From Nitrospirota bacterium (lineage in GTDB: Bacteria > Nitrospirota > Nitrospiria > Nitrospirales > Nitrospiraceae), in NCBI GenBank assembly GCA_018971525.1, contig JAGXAR010000029.1:1-41988 (forward strand): DNA of 41,988 bases. The letters are read 5' to 3'. Positions 41,932 through 41,988 of this stretch are shown piece by piece. Within the stretch, counting starts at the first letter, position 1. Each line of letters opens with the position of its first letter. The notes beneath the pieces are model-generated. The model ran no database searches, was not told the DNA's origin, and saw only the letters and a list, made by a program, of their open reading frames with translations. The translations under genes were made by a program, and so were the position numbers.

Positions 41932-41988
41932 ATGTCGACACTTCGGTTCGCCCGTACGGCAATTGTCAAAGCCTGGAGGAGAGTATGA
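41932..41988 (+). CDS. possible 18-residue leader peptide
   Basis: An ATG at 41932, 13 bases after AAGGAGG (41912-41918), opens an 18-codon frame (MSTLRFARTAIVKAWRRV) whose TGA overlaps a following ATG in an ATGA (41985-41988). The peptide is basic. The spacing from the ribosome site is long, so this is tentative. Confidence 0.25.
   Translation: MSTLRFARTAIVKAWRRV
41985..41988 (+). CDS. start of the next gene, cut by the window edge
   Basis: An ATG at 41985 lies 5 bases after GGAGG (41975-41979), an excellent ribosome site. Only the first codon is in the window, so nothing can be said of the product. Confidence 0.4.

Overview
The window looks like chromosomal DNA from a Nitrospira-type bacterium (phylum Nitrospirota). 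This is an inference from the Gram-negative housekeeping gene set and its grouping (clpC-tsaD-hflX-nth, yicC-gmk-rpoZ-coaBC, aroQ-efp-accB-accC, mrp-Rieske-pdhABC-lipA), from the high-GC codon use, and from intergenic inverted-repeat elements of a style I associate with Nitrospira genomes. No rRNA, tRNA, CRISPR array, prophage or transposase gene is visible. Most of the window is ordinary core metabolism; the unusual parts are the small non-coding elements and the last 5 kb.

Layout. 0.1-0.7 kb: two small exported proteins on the minus strand. 0.86-7.2 kb: central carbon and redox genes (citrate synthase, Hsp20, fumarase, an FprA/adrenodoxin-reductase-like flavoprotein) facing NAD kinase. 7.3-20.7 kb: a long plus-strand run of clpC, tsaD, hflX, nth, yicC-family, gmk, rpoZ, coaBC, a TPR protein, aroQ, efp, accB and accC, with start/stop overlaps and two strong sigma70-type promoters. 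20.7-22.4 kb: a mostly non-coding stretch with DnaA-box-like sites, a decayed reading frame and one small secreted protein. 22.4-29.6 kb: thiE facing bioD, a short-chain dehydrogenase, an exported protein overlapping the 3' end of putA, and a membrane fatty-acid desaturase. 30.0-36.3 kb: mrp, a Rieske ferredoxin, the three E1/E2 genes of pyruvate dehydrogenase, two unknown small proteins and lipA, so lipoate formation sits beside the lipoyl-bearing E2 it would serve; no E3 gene is present. 36.4-41.4 kb: a compact operon with its own promoter and terminator encoding three exported proteins: a seven-WD40 / SH3b-like / caspase-fold protein, a YVTN beta-propeller lipoprotein and a FecR-domain protein.

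Non-coding structure. Three roughly 227-243 bp elements (1990-2216, 23759-23986, 33579-33821) share terminal inverted repeats related to TAGCAGGCTGCGGAAAAAC and the same two-part plan, an 86-87 bp arm joined to a 140-157 bp part. Each abuts a stop codon, and in two cases the stop codon lies inside the element's end. A different 173 bp element (3183-3355) has 21 bp ends containing ATTCATGAAT. The most promising leads are this stop-codon-linked repeat family and the exported caspase operon.
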